A stretch of 16,012 nucleotides of DNA from assembly GCA_945483525.1 (NCBI GenBank), contig CALYRV010000036.1, forward strand, positions 1 through 16,012, written 5' to 3'. A model generated the notes under the pieces. It saw only the letters and a list, made by a program, of their open reading frames with translations, searched no databases and was not told the origin of the DNA. A program made the translations under genes and the position numbers. This DNA comes from an uncultured Verrucomicrobiota bacterium (GTDB lineage: Bacteria > Verrucomicrobiota > Kiritimatiellia > RFP12 > UBA1067). This document shows positions 1-6,792 of this stretch, piece by piece; the stretch's first letter is position 1, and every line of letters begins with the position of its first letter.

Positions 1-869
1 CGCTTACGACGCTCGGCTTGCATAGCACGCAACGAACCAAACATCGAGCCGCCGGGCAATTGCGGACGATTTAAACTCTCCTTCTGATTCTGCGTCTTCA
101 GCTCTTGCAATTTCAACTCTTCTTTTTTAACCCTCATCTTCACACTGAGCAGCTCCGAATAATCCAAACCAAGCGTCAATTCTTTTACGGATTCGGCATC
201 GTCTCCTTCCGATCGCCGCGTGCCAAACGGAATGCGACAAAACCGAACGCTGACAATTGGCGATGCCGTCTGTATCGGCTGTCCAGACCGGATAACATAA
301 GATGCCTCTGTAGCCTCGATCTCCACCCGATGCCCCTTTGCCAGGCGTAAACTAGTACGAGATGTAATCCTTCCGCTACCAGGTAAACCTGGCAAGTGCA
401 TAACACCACGCCAGCGTCTAACATTAGCATTCGGATCCGCAAGCCCCCGACATTCCACCTTAACGCCAAGCAGTTTACTTACAAGATCCACAGTACGCTC
501 GTATTCCCGTAGCAACTCCTTGTCATCCGTCTCAGGTCCAAACTCCTTGTAGAATCGCATTTCGGACAGACCCGGTTTACCCGTATCCCTATCCTTACTA
601 ATCGTCACGGTCGCATTCGTGAAATCCCCAAATCGCACGCCCAGCTTAATAGAAGAAAAACCTCTATCATTCAAAGGAAATCGATCCGTGTCGGCGAGCA
701 CTTCATCATTTATTCCAAATAGCGACCGAATGCAAATATCCTTGAAATGAAAATTCGTTTCGCCTGGCTTGACTGCTCCCAGATTCTGGGCGGATGCAGA
801 TAACGCGGACACCGACAGCAAACTGACGACCAAACCCGCAATGCCAAAACGAAAAACTGATTTTGTCAT
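1..869 (-). CDS. Secreted protein of unknown family, partial (3' end outside window)
   Basis: An open frame of 289 codons runs from ATG at 869 to the left edge without a stop. The start is supported by a strong Shine-Dalgarno run (AGGGAGGG) just upstream. Residues 1-27 form a classic Sec signal peptide: a basic start (MTKSVFR), a hydrophobic core, and a likely cleavage after SALSASA before QN. The mature part looks like a soluble mixed alpha/beta protein, and near the visible end it becomes rich in Lys, Glu and Gln, probably a helical or coiled-coil stretch. I recognise no catalytic motif or family. It begins 58 bases after the papain-like protease gene and could be the last gene of that unit, which would make it a candidate substrate or partner on the outside of the membrane; that is inference from position only. 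Its coding sequence looks more AT-rich than that of the protease upstream. Confidence 0.8.
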   Translation of the reverse strand, partial: MTKSVFRFGIAGLVVSLLSVSALSASAQNLGAVKPGETNFHFKDICIRSLFGINDEVLADTDRFPLNDRGFSSIKLGVRFGDFTNATVTISKDRDTGKPGLSEMRFYKEFGPETDDKELLREYERTVDLVSKLLGVKVECRGLADPNANVRRWRGVMHLPGLPGSGRITSRTSLRLAKGHRVEIEATEASYVIRSGQPIQTASPIVSVRFCRIPFGTRRSEGDDAESVKELTLGLDYSELLSVKMRVKKEELKLQELKTQNQKESLNRPQLPGGSMFGSLRAMQAERRK

Positions 870-872
870 ATT

Positions 873-880
873 CCCTCCCT
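873..880 (-). promoter_or_regulatory. Shine-Dalgarno site of the secreted unknown protein
   Basis: The minus strand reads AGGGAGGG followed by AAT and the ATG at 869. This is one of the few clear ribosome binding sites in the window and decides the start of the partial gene below it. Confidence 0.7.
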
Positions 881-927
881 TAGATTCGTTTTAACTCTCC
901 GCTATCTCTTTCGGCAATCTCGTGATG

Positions 928-2757
928 TCAATCTGACAGGTTGATTCTTTTCATGTCGAATTTCGGACAGAATGCGCCGAAATGAATGAAAGTCCGCTTG
1001 CCGCAGAGTCCGGAACCCTGACACTTGGAATCGCAAAGAAGAATCGGACGGTCGCCGGAATAAACCGACACAATCCGCTCGGACCAATAACAGGCTTCAG
1101 ATCTCAGCGATTCCGGCGCACAGATAAGCGTACGGCCACAATCAATCCGAACCGGAGCGTCGTCGGCGGACTGATCCGCCGGCAAGCCCTTCTTCACCGA
1201 ACGCCCACAGGCCCGCACGACTGCGGGTACCGTCGCCTTCCAGAAATCGGAATTCAGAAAACGACGGACATCGCGACCGGCCATTTTCTGCTGCGCGTAC
1301 ACAAGCATCCCCTTCCCGACGCGTCGGCATCCAGACACCGCATGCGGATGAACGCTCTCCGTTTCCACCAGCGTCGTCCACCCGTCTTCGGTCGCTTCCA
1401 CGATCACATCAGCCATGCCCTCGATATCGAAACGCCGCGTCTGCGGAACCGCTCCGACAAATGCCTCCTGCGCCGAATGCCGATGAAGCTTGAGTCCGTA
1501 GCCCGAAAGCAGATCCCCCATACAGTCGAAATTACATTCGCAAAGGAACACGAACACCGCCCCGCCGGATTCGAGAAACGAACGAATGACCTGCTTCTGT
1601 TCAGCCGTGTAATTCATCGACGGCGAACGTGCGAAAAGGAACAGAACCTGCGTGGACGAAAGATCCAGCGTCTCCAGACCGAACAGACACCGTCCGACCA
1701 TTACGTCTAACGAAGTGGCATCCTCACCGAAATACAGATTCCGCAACCTACTCGGGCACACGTCATACGAGCCCTTGGAAATGTCCGCGCAGACGTTCAA
1801 CGTGCCGTTGGTCCACGGCGCATCCATCCACCAGTCCGGTCCGGCATCATCACGATCACTTGAAAACGATACCGCAAAGATGACGACCGCAAGCAGAACC
1901 GCCGCGGCGACCGACAAAACGGTAACGAGGCCGCGACGACGAGGAACCACAAGCGCACCGGACTCAACGCACCGCCGCTTGAACTCGGCATAGGGTATCT
2001 TGCCGTATCCGCCGTCACCCCACTCAGTCCCCCAGCTGTTCTGCAGAAGAAACCAACCCTCACCAGGATTCATCGGATCGTCTTCGTAACCGACGACCAC
2101 CATCGCGTGACCGAGCGGATCGCGCTTCGGGTCCGCAGCGGACAGTGTCACGGCGACCGGAGCGGGGAGGCGTCCGTTCAATCCGCAAACAAGCCCCTTG
2201 ACCTCATCGACGTTCCCGGGCGAAGACAGCATGTAGATCGAACGACGGGCGATCCGCCGCTGACGGGCGTCGTCGCCAGTCCCTTCCGGAAGCTCCACCG
2301 CTGCACGATCAGTGGCGTTCGGATCGTACGGCCACAGCGAATTACGGCAGACGCCTGATTCCGCCAGCGTCTCGAGACACCGCCGCAGGGACTGTCCCCG
2401 TAGCCGCTTGTTCTGACAGGACTCAAAAACATCTAGAAAGGATTTTTCCTCGACCGATCCGACACCCGCCGCTTCACGCACGAGCTCAAGCTCCTTGAGC
2501 TGTATCGGATAAGTCGTCTTGAATGAATCGTCAGGATCGCCGCCATTCCGCAAGGCGGAAATGTTCCGAGCCATCCATTCCTGTTCGCGCTTCGCGGTTT
2601 CGACGAAAAGATACTGGACGCTCAGACGGGTTCCAGCTCCAAACCGGTATTCCGCCAACACCACGGCCGCCGCTGCGGCGCATGTGTCACGCGACCCCTG
2701 CCGAACGACCGCCGGCATCTGATCGACAAGAGAATATCGGTGAGGAGCGGAATTCAT
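928..2757 (-). CDS. Membrane-anchored papain-like (C1 family) cysteine protease with Cys-rich extracytoplasmic domain
   Basis: A 609-residue protein. Residues 10-275 carry a C1A-type protease fold: the oxyanion Gln20 and nucleophile Cys26 in RQGSRDTCAAAAAV, the catalytic His217 in LGHAMVVVGYED, and Asn240 in LLQNSWGTEWGDGGYGKIPY. There is no signal peptide and no papain-type propeptide; the catalytic Cys is only 26 residues from the start. A single transmembrane segment spans about 277-297 and is preceded by PRRRG, so by the positive-inside rule the protease domain faces the cytosol. The outer part (about 300-609) contains an alpha/beta region with runs such as VLFLFARSPSMNYTAEQKQV and SFLESGGAVFVFL, resembling glutamine-amidotransferase-like (DUF4350/ThuA-like) domains without obvious catalytic residues, and about 15 cysteines that could form disulfides. 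It follows the small protein and ECF sigma genes by 15 bases and is probably co-transcribed, suggesting regulated proteolysis in signalling. Protease family: confident; substrate and role: inference. Confidence 0.85.
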   Translation of the reverse strand: MNSAPHRYSLVDQMPAVVRQGSRDTCAAAAAVVLAEYRFGAGTRLSVQYLFVETAKREQEWMARNISALRNGGDPDDSFKTTYPIQLKELELVREAAGVGSVEEKSFLDVFESCQNKRLRGQSLRRCLETLAESGVCRNSLWPYDPNATDRAAVELPEGTGDDARQRRIARRSIYMLSSPGNVDEVKGLVCGLNGRLPAPVAVTLSAADPKRDPLGHAMVVVGYEDDPMNPGEGWFLLQNSWGTEWGDGGYGKIPYAEFKRRCVESGALVVPRRRGLVTVLSVAAAVLLAVVIFAVSFSSDRDDAGPDWWMDAPWTNGTLNVCADISKGSYDVCPSRLRNLYFGEDATSLDVMVGRCLFGLETLDLSSTQVLFLFARSPSMNYTAEQKQVIRSFLESGGAVFVFLCECNFDCMGDLLSGYGLKLHRHSAQEAFVGAVPQTRRFDIEGMADVIVEATEDGWTTLVETESVHPHAVSGCRRVGKGMLVYAQQKMAGRDVRRFLNSDFWKATVPAVVRACGRSVKKGLPADQSADDAPVRIDCGRTLICAPESLRSEACYWSERIVSVYSGDRPILLCDSKCQGSGLCGKRTFIHFGAFCPKFDMKRINLSD

Positions 2758-2772
2758 CGTCCGTAAACCGAA

Positions 2773-3261
2773 TCAGAAGAACAACAGACGTCCGGGAACC
2801 GGCTCCGAATCCCCTTCGCGAAGGACGGCTATACGCGGATCACGGACACCGGAAAGAAAATCCTCGTAGGCGAGTTCCGCCCGTCCGTCGGAAAACGCCA
2901 ACGATTTTCCGGCGATTTCGATCGTTCCTTCCGGAATCGGACGCCGCACGCGGTCCCCGATCTTAATCTCCAGCTTCGTTCCGACGGCCGCGCGGGCAGG
3001 CACGGTCAACTCGACGAACCACGCCTTGGCGTCATCCGTCCCAACCAGGGAAGCGTAGTAGAAGCGGACCTCCTCGTCGAGTCCTGCGGCCGCCGACAGG
3101 TCTTCGCCTTCAGCGCCGGACGCACCGGCACGGACTTCACTGCCGGATGCCGCCATCAGCGCCAGCTGACGAAGCGTGCAGAAATGCTTCAGGCGCTCGG
3201 CTAGAAGCTCCTTGCCGCGGCAGTTTTCCGCGAGGAATTCATCGATAAACGACTGCATCAC
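2773..3261 (-). CDS. Small soluble protein of unknown family between sigma factor and protease
   Basis: A 162-residue protein starting at GTG 3261 (ATG at 3258 is an equal alternative). The start overlaps the last codons of the sigma gene by about 20 bases, and an AGGAAAG Shine-Dalgarno-like run lies inside that gene. The N-terminal 35 residues are a charged amphipathic helix with Cys14, His26 and Cys28, followed by a flexible Ala/Gly/Glu-rich linker (about 36-65) and a C-terminal region rich in beta strands (about 66-162) ending in RLLFF. There is no signal peptide or membrane segment. The helix-plus-linker-plus-domain layout and its place directly after an ECF sigma factor fit a cytosolic anti-sigma or adaptor, but the standard zinc anti-sigma motif (Hx3Cx2C) is absent and I recognise no family. 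The long linker could be a proteolysis site for the neighbouring protease; this is speculation to be tested. Confidence 0.8.
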   Translation of the reverse strand: MMQSFIDEFLAENCRGKELLAERLKHFCTLRQLALMAASGSEVRAGASGAEGEDLSAAAGLDEEVRFYYASLVGTDDAKAWFVELTVPARAAVGTKLEIKIGDRVRRPIPEGTIEIAGKSLAFSDGRAELAYEDFLSGVRDPRIAVLREGDSEPVPGRLLFF

Positions 3262-3820
3262 GATCTCTTTCCTTTCGCATGTCCTTCAGCGCACGCGCGA
3301 ACAGCTGATCGACATGCGCCGCAGAACTGACGTTCAGGAGCGAGCGGATATTAGCGGAACTCATGCCGTCGCGCAGCTTCAGCAGATGGACATACGCCCG
3401 GAGCGGATTCTCCGCCCAAAGGCGCGAAAAGCAGCGCTGCACGATCTCCCATTCCTCATTGTTCTCCGCCGCATCCCTTTCACTATTAACGGCAGTATCG
3501 GGAAGCGAATCTGACAGCTCGATATGCGGATTTTCGGGATTGGACCGGTAAATGTAACCGCGCGCATACTTCTTAAGCCAGCCGACGAGATTGCCGCCGT
3601 CATCACGATAGCCGGAAATCTTGCCGTGTCCGATCATCTCCGAATAAAGCACGGACATCACCTCTTCGGGCGCAACTCCCCACTTGCTGATCATCTCAGC
3701 GTTGTTCCGCACCTTGCACTCGGCCAACACGACCTTTTCCCAGACGTATCGCCACGCATCGGCATCCTGACTCTTCAACGCCAGGAACAGCTCATGATCT
3801 GACAGCAGCTCTATTTGCAT
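3239..3820 (-). CDS. Divergent ECF-type RNA polymerase sigma factor
   Basis: A 193-residue protein. Residues 8-92 match the sigma region 2 pattern: a DHELFLALKSQDADAWRYVW helix, then APEEVMSVLYSEM and GNLVGWLKKYARGYIYR, equivalent to the 'D..Q.VFL..W ... WL..IARN' core of ECF factors. Residues 126-186 match region 4, with a helix-turn-helix around LKLRDGMSSANIRSLLNVSS followed by a basic ARALKDMRKERDR helix. No region 3 or sigma-1.1 is present, and length is normal for ECF factors. I prefer ATG 3820 because AGGG at 3827-3830 is 6 bases upstream; a TTG at 3826 would also be in frame but has no room for that site. It starts 18 bases after the GGQ-protein gene and overlaps the next gene, so it heads a tight sigma / small protein / membrane protease unit. 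Region 2 is quite diverged from typical ECF groups, so its promoter specificity is unknown. Confidence 0.8.
   Translation of the reverse strand: MQIELLSDHELFLALKSQDADAWRYVWEKVVLAECKVRNNAEMISKWGVAPEEVMSVLYSEMIGHGKISGYRDDGGNLVGWLKKYARGYIYRSNPENPHIELSDSLPDTAVNSERDAAENNEEWEIVQRCFSRLWAENPLRAYVHLLKLRDGMSSANIRSLLNVSSAAHVDQLFARALKDMRKERDRDAVVYR
3267..3273 (-). promoter_or_regulatory. Shine-Dalgarno site of the small protein inside the sigma gene
   Basis: The minus strand reads AGGAAAG about 5-8 bases before GTG 3261 and 8-11 before ATG 3258. It lies within the coding sequence of the sigma factor, so the small protein is translated from an internal site, with coupling to sigma translation likely. Confidence 0.5.
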
Positions 3821-3838
3821 ATTCAACCCTACATGAGA

Positions 3839-4246
3839 TTACATCGAATCATCGGCAACCGGACGGCGCAGCTCCTTGATTTCGGAATGGGCGTGCTTGG
3901 CGTCCAGCATCTTCTGCTTCTGACGGCGCGAACGGCGGCGCTTCTGACGGCGGATCTTCTCCTTCGCCTGACGCGCTGCGGACTTGCGCTTGTGCTCGCG
4001 CTCAAGAATCGTCTCCGCGAGCATCCGTCGCGCGAGCCAGCGGTTCTCCTCACGGCTGCGCGACTCGCCGACCTTCACCGCGACCCCACTCGGCTCGTGC
4101 GAAAGCCGCACGACGGACGACGTCTTGTTCGTTTTCTGCCCTCCAGGACCTCCACCGAGGATGAAGCTCTCCTCGAGATCGTCCTCATAAACGGACGCCT
4201 CCGCCATCAAGGCACGGATCTGCTCGATTTTTTCGGGAGAGATCAT
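3839..4246 (-). CDS. Peptide chain release factor-like GGQ protein (ribosome rescue)
   Basis: A 135-residue single-domain member of the RF-1/class I release factor superfamily. The GGQ catalytic loop is at residues 35-37 within ILGGGPGGQKTNKTSS, which in this family enters the peptidyl-transferase centre and hydrolyses peptidyl-tRNA. Downstream, VGESRSREENRWLARRML matches the second conserved part of the domain. The C-terminal third (about 87-135) is very rich in Arg and Lys, as in ArfB (YaeJ) and mitochondrial C12orf65/MTRFR-type rescue factors, where a basic tail enters the empty mRNA channel. There are no codon-recognition domains, so it should act on stalled ribosomes rather than at stop codons. 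The ILGGGPGGQKTNKTSS context looks closer to the C12orf65-like 'release factor-like' group than to ArfB proper. It starts 44 bases after the CE15 fusion gene with no clear Shine-Dalgarno site, and is followed 18 bases later by the sigma gene. Confidence 0.88.
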   Translation of the reverse strand: MISPEKIEQIRALMAEASVYEDDLEESFILGGGPGGQKTNKTSSVVRLSHEPSGVAVKVGESRSREENRWLARRMLAETILEREHKRKSAARQAKEKIRRQKRRRSRRQKQKMLDAKHAHSEIKELRRPVADDSM

Positions 4247-4247
4247 C

Positions 4248-4289
4248 GGTGGAAAGTTGGAGAAATTAGTTGGAGTTGGAGAAAGGAAG
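4248..4289. repeat. Degenerate short tandem array (AGTTGGA-like units, period about 7)
   Basis: The whole gap between the CE15 fusion gene and the GGQ gene consists of related short units: on the plus strand AGTTGGA, GAAATTA, GTTGGAG, TTGGAGA and AAGGAAG can be read with a period of about seven and slips in phase. It resembles the clearer heptamer arrays elsewhere in the window but is the most degenerate of the four. Confidence 0.5.
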
Positions 4290-4290
4290 A

Positions 4291-6792
4291 TTAAAGATTT
4301 TCCAGATAACGGGACCAGTCTGAGGGCGTGAGGTCGTGTCCGCCTTCTCGCCAGAAGTGTTTGGCGCCGACGAGCTTCGCCGCCGCTTCCTCGCCCTTCG
4401 GTCCGGCCCAGTCGTCTTTCGTCGCTGAGCCGATCACCAATTTGCGCGGCGCGACGAGCGACAGAAGATTGTGCTGGTCGTACGACATGGAAGCTCCGTT
4501 ATCCTTCGCGAACTTCCGGAAATTCGGCGCGAACCAATGCGGGAAAACGGCGGAGATTGCGTCGATCGTTTCGGACCACGGCAACACCATCCGGTTAAGC
4601 TTCGCGCCTCCGCATCCAGAGTTGTTGACGCAAACGAGCGAGAAACGCGAATCAGTTACACCGGCCCAAAGCGCGGTCTTTCCGCCGCGGGAGTGTCCGA
4701 TCACGCCGATCCGCTTCATGTCGACAGCGCCGCCGAGCGTCTCCAACCAATCGACGCAACGGCTCGCACCCCACGCCCACGCCGAAAGCGCGCCCCAGGA
4801 ATCATCAGCCCGCGTCACGGGACCGAACGCCTTGAAGACTCCAGTCTCAAAACAATTTCCGCCGTCATTCGCAATATCTGAGTTTCGAAAGCCGATCGTC
4901 GCGATACCTCGCGCTATCACGTCCTTGATCGGCCAAGAAGAAATGGACGGATCTTCAGCGGACGCGTTGAACTTCTGACTCTCAAGCCATTGCCCAAGAT
5001 TGATCGAAACCATCACCGGAACATTCTTCGCTCCCTTCGGAAAGTACGCGTGAGCGACGAACGCAAACGGAGCGAGTGTTCCCTTCGATGAAATCTCGAC
5101 CATCTGGTGGATCGCCTTGCCTCCGAGACATTCGTTCTGCGCGAGGAGTTTAAAGGTTAGATCGGACGGCTTCTCGACCGGACGCGAACCGAATTCGTTC
5201 CGTTCAAAGAAGGATTTCACCGCAACGGGATCATCGGTCTTCGACAGATCCGCCGGGACGACCGGCTCCTTCATCTTCGACCCCTTGAAGTCCGTACCGC
5301 CCATACCCCAAAGCTTGCCTTCAACTGTCGGCACTCCGTCCTTCATGAAGAACTTGAAATCGAGATAATGCGTCGTACCCGTCATATAAACACGGCACTT
5401 CAGTGCACCATCCTTGTCGAAGGCGGCGGAAGCGGCGGTCTCCTGGGTCCATTGCAAAGTACCGATCGCCTCGAAATTATCCGGATCGAAATTGAGCGCG
5501 CCCTTCTTCCACCCGTTGAAGCCGATCGGAAACTCACTCGGCCAACAACGGGCGTAGAACTTCATCTTCCATCCGTCTGCGTCCTTCATGATCCGCACCG
5601 CCCTGATGCCGCGCCAGTTGTCCTCGATCGCATAATCGCCATACAACTCCCCCTCATTCCCTATTGCCTTTTCCCCATTCCCCGTAACCGGCGGAATCGC
5701 GAGCGCGGCGATTCTGCCGCGGAGCTCGGCGAGCTTCTGCTCGTTCTCGGGGAGAACGCCATCCTTCATCGCGGGGAGAAGATGATTCCAGATGAGATTG
5801 ATCTCCTTCTGTATATCGCAGAGACCGGCGTGCATTGAGACGACCAGGTCCTGATCGGGCACGATGACCGTATACTGTCCCCTGGCGCCGTCCGCACGAT
5901 ACGCGTTATGAGTGCAACGCCAGAACTGGAAGCCGTATCCCTGTTCCCATTCCGTACCCGCGCCGAGTCGCTGGGCTCCGACGTTCTGCCAGCCGGACCA
6001 GGTATGACGCGCGGTCGCAAGCGCCACCCAGTACGGAGAGATGATGTTCTCGCCATTCCAGTAGCCCTTCTGTAGATAGAGCTGTCCGAATCGCGCGAGC
6101 TCGCGCGTCGTCATGTTCATCCCCCAGCCGCCGCAGGCGATGCCCTGGGGTGAAGTTGTGGTCCACGCCTTCTTGATGCCGATCTTCGAGAATAGACGCT
6201 CTTCGAGGAAATCCATGAGCTTCCTGCCGGTACGCCGCTCGACGATACAAGCAAGCATATAGGTTGCGTCCGAGTCGTATTTAAAACCGGTGCCGGGCTT
6301 GCGGTCGAGCTTCCGCTCGAAGAAACGTCTGCGCCAATTCGACGATTTCGTGACATCGTGATTGAGATCGGAGCCGACGTTCATCGTGAGGAGATCGCGC
6401 ACGCGAATCTCGCAGATCCCATCAGCCGGATGCTCGGGGAGGTCCTCGGGGAAGATGTCCGCAACCCGCTCGTCAAGATCGAGCTTACCGTCGTCGACGA
6501 GAAACCCGATAGCGGTCGAAGTGAAGCTCTTCGAATGGGAATAGAGCATATGCGTCTCGTTCAAGGTATCGAAAGGTTTCCAGCTACCCTCTGCAATCAC
6601 CTTGCCGTGACGGACGATCACGAAGCCATGTACACGCCCTTCCTTGACCCCATCGAAGGTCTGCTCGCAGGCGTCAATGAAGTCGATTATCCCCTGCGAT
6701 TCGACGCCCTGCGATTCCGGAGTGGCCGGCTCCATTTCGGCATACAGAAAAGGCGCGACGAGGGCAACCGCGAACGAGAGGCACTTTGTCAT
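4291..6792 (-). CDS. Secreted two-enzyme fusion: serine beta-lactamase-family hydrolase plus CE15-like glucuronoyl esterase
   Basis: An 833-residue protein. The start is ATG 6792, which gives a short signal peptide (MTKCLSFAVALVAPFLYA) and overlaps the antiporter stop as ATGA; the open frame upstream to 7038 only reads through the antiporter gene. Residues 25-360 are a beta-lactamase/class C penicillin-binding-like serine hydrolase: SxxK nucleophile motif at 85-88 (SHSK) and a Tyr-x-Ser motif at 172-174. Residues about 380-555 look like a beta-rich linker domain. Residues about 560-833 are an alpha/beta hydrolase of the CE15 type: GHSRGGKTALWAG with nucleophile Ser701, NNSGCGGAKLNR, FPHWFAPNF, SYDQHNLLSLVAPR and catalytic His819 in GGHDLTP. 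CE15 enzymes cut the ester between glucuronic acid of xylan and lignin alcohols, so a role in plant-fibre breakdown in the periplasm or outside is likely; the substrate of the N-terminal enzyme is unknown, but an esterase is plausible. A heptamer array encodes residues 371-382. Confidence 0.87.
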   Translation of the reverse strand: MTKCLSFAVALVAPFLYAEMEPATPESQGVESQGIIDFIDACEQTFDGVKEGRVHGFVIVRHGKVIAEGSWKPFDTLNETHMLYSHSKSFTSTAIGFLVDDGKLDLDERVADIFPEDLPEHPADGICEIRVRDLLTMNVGSDLNHDVTKSSNWRRRFFERKLDRKPGTGFKYDSDATYMLACIVERRTGRKLMDFLEERLFSKIGIKKAWTTTSPQGIACGGWGMNMTTRELARFGQLYLQKGYWNGENIISPYWVALATARHTWSGWQNVGAQRLGAGTEWEQGYGFQFWRCTHNAYRADGARGQYTVIVPDQDLVVSMHAGLCDIQKEINLIWNHLLPAMKDGVLPENEQKLAELRGRIAALAIPPVTGNGEKAIGNEGELYGDYAIEDNWRGIRAVRIMKDADGWKMKFYARCWPSEFPIGFNGWKKGALNFDPDNFEAIGTLQWTQETAASAAFDKDGALKCRVYMTGTTHYLDFKFFMKDGVPTVEGKLWGMGGTDFKGSKMKEPVVPADLSKTDDPVAVKSFFERNEFGSRPVEKPSDLTFKLLAQNECLGGKAIHQMVEISSKGTLAPFAFVAHAYFPKGAKNVPVMVSINLGQWLESQKFNASAEDPSISSWPIKDVIARGIATIGFRNSDIANDGGNCFETGVFKAFGPVTRADDSWGALSAWAWGASRCVDWLETLGGAVDMKRIGVIGHSRGGKTALWAGVTDSRFSLVCVNNSGCGGAKLNRMVLPWSETIDAISAVFPHWFAPNFRKFAKDNGASMSYDQHNLLSLVAPRKLVIGSATKDDWAGPKGEEAAAKLVGAKHFWREGGHDLTPSDWSRYLENL
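5647..5681. repeat. Heptanucleotide array inside the CE15 fusion gene
   Basis: Five plus-strand units of seven bases, CTCCCCC, TCATTCC, CTATTGC, CTTTTCC and CCATTCC, run back to back, with a possible sixth (CCGTAAC). They are translated in frame as the low-complexity stretch GNGEKAIGNEGE at residues 371-382, in the linker between the serine hydrolase and the next domain. Confidence 0.65.

Noticed and set aside
870..927. Possible promoter or terminator between the papain-like protease and the left-end secreted protein
   Set aside because: Apart from the Shine-Dalgarno run I see no convincing -10/-35 pair and no hairpin with a T tract.
982..1710. Plus-strand open frame of 242 residues opposite the papain-like protease
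   Set aside because: Arg/His/Pro-rich shadow; the minus-strand frame has an ordered domain structure, a membrane segment and good gene spacing.
3821..3826. TTG 3826 as start of the sigma factor
   Set aside because: The AGGG ribosome-binding run directly abuts it, leaving no spacing, whereas ATG 3820 has 6 bases.
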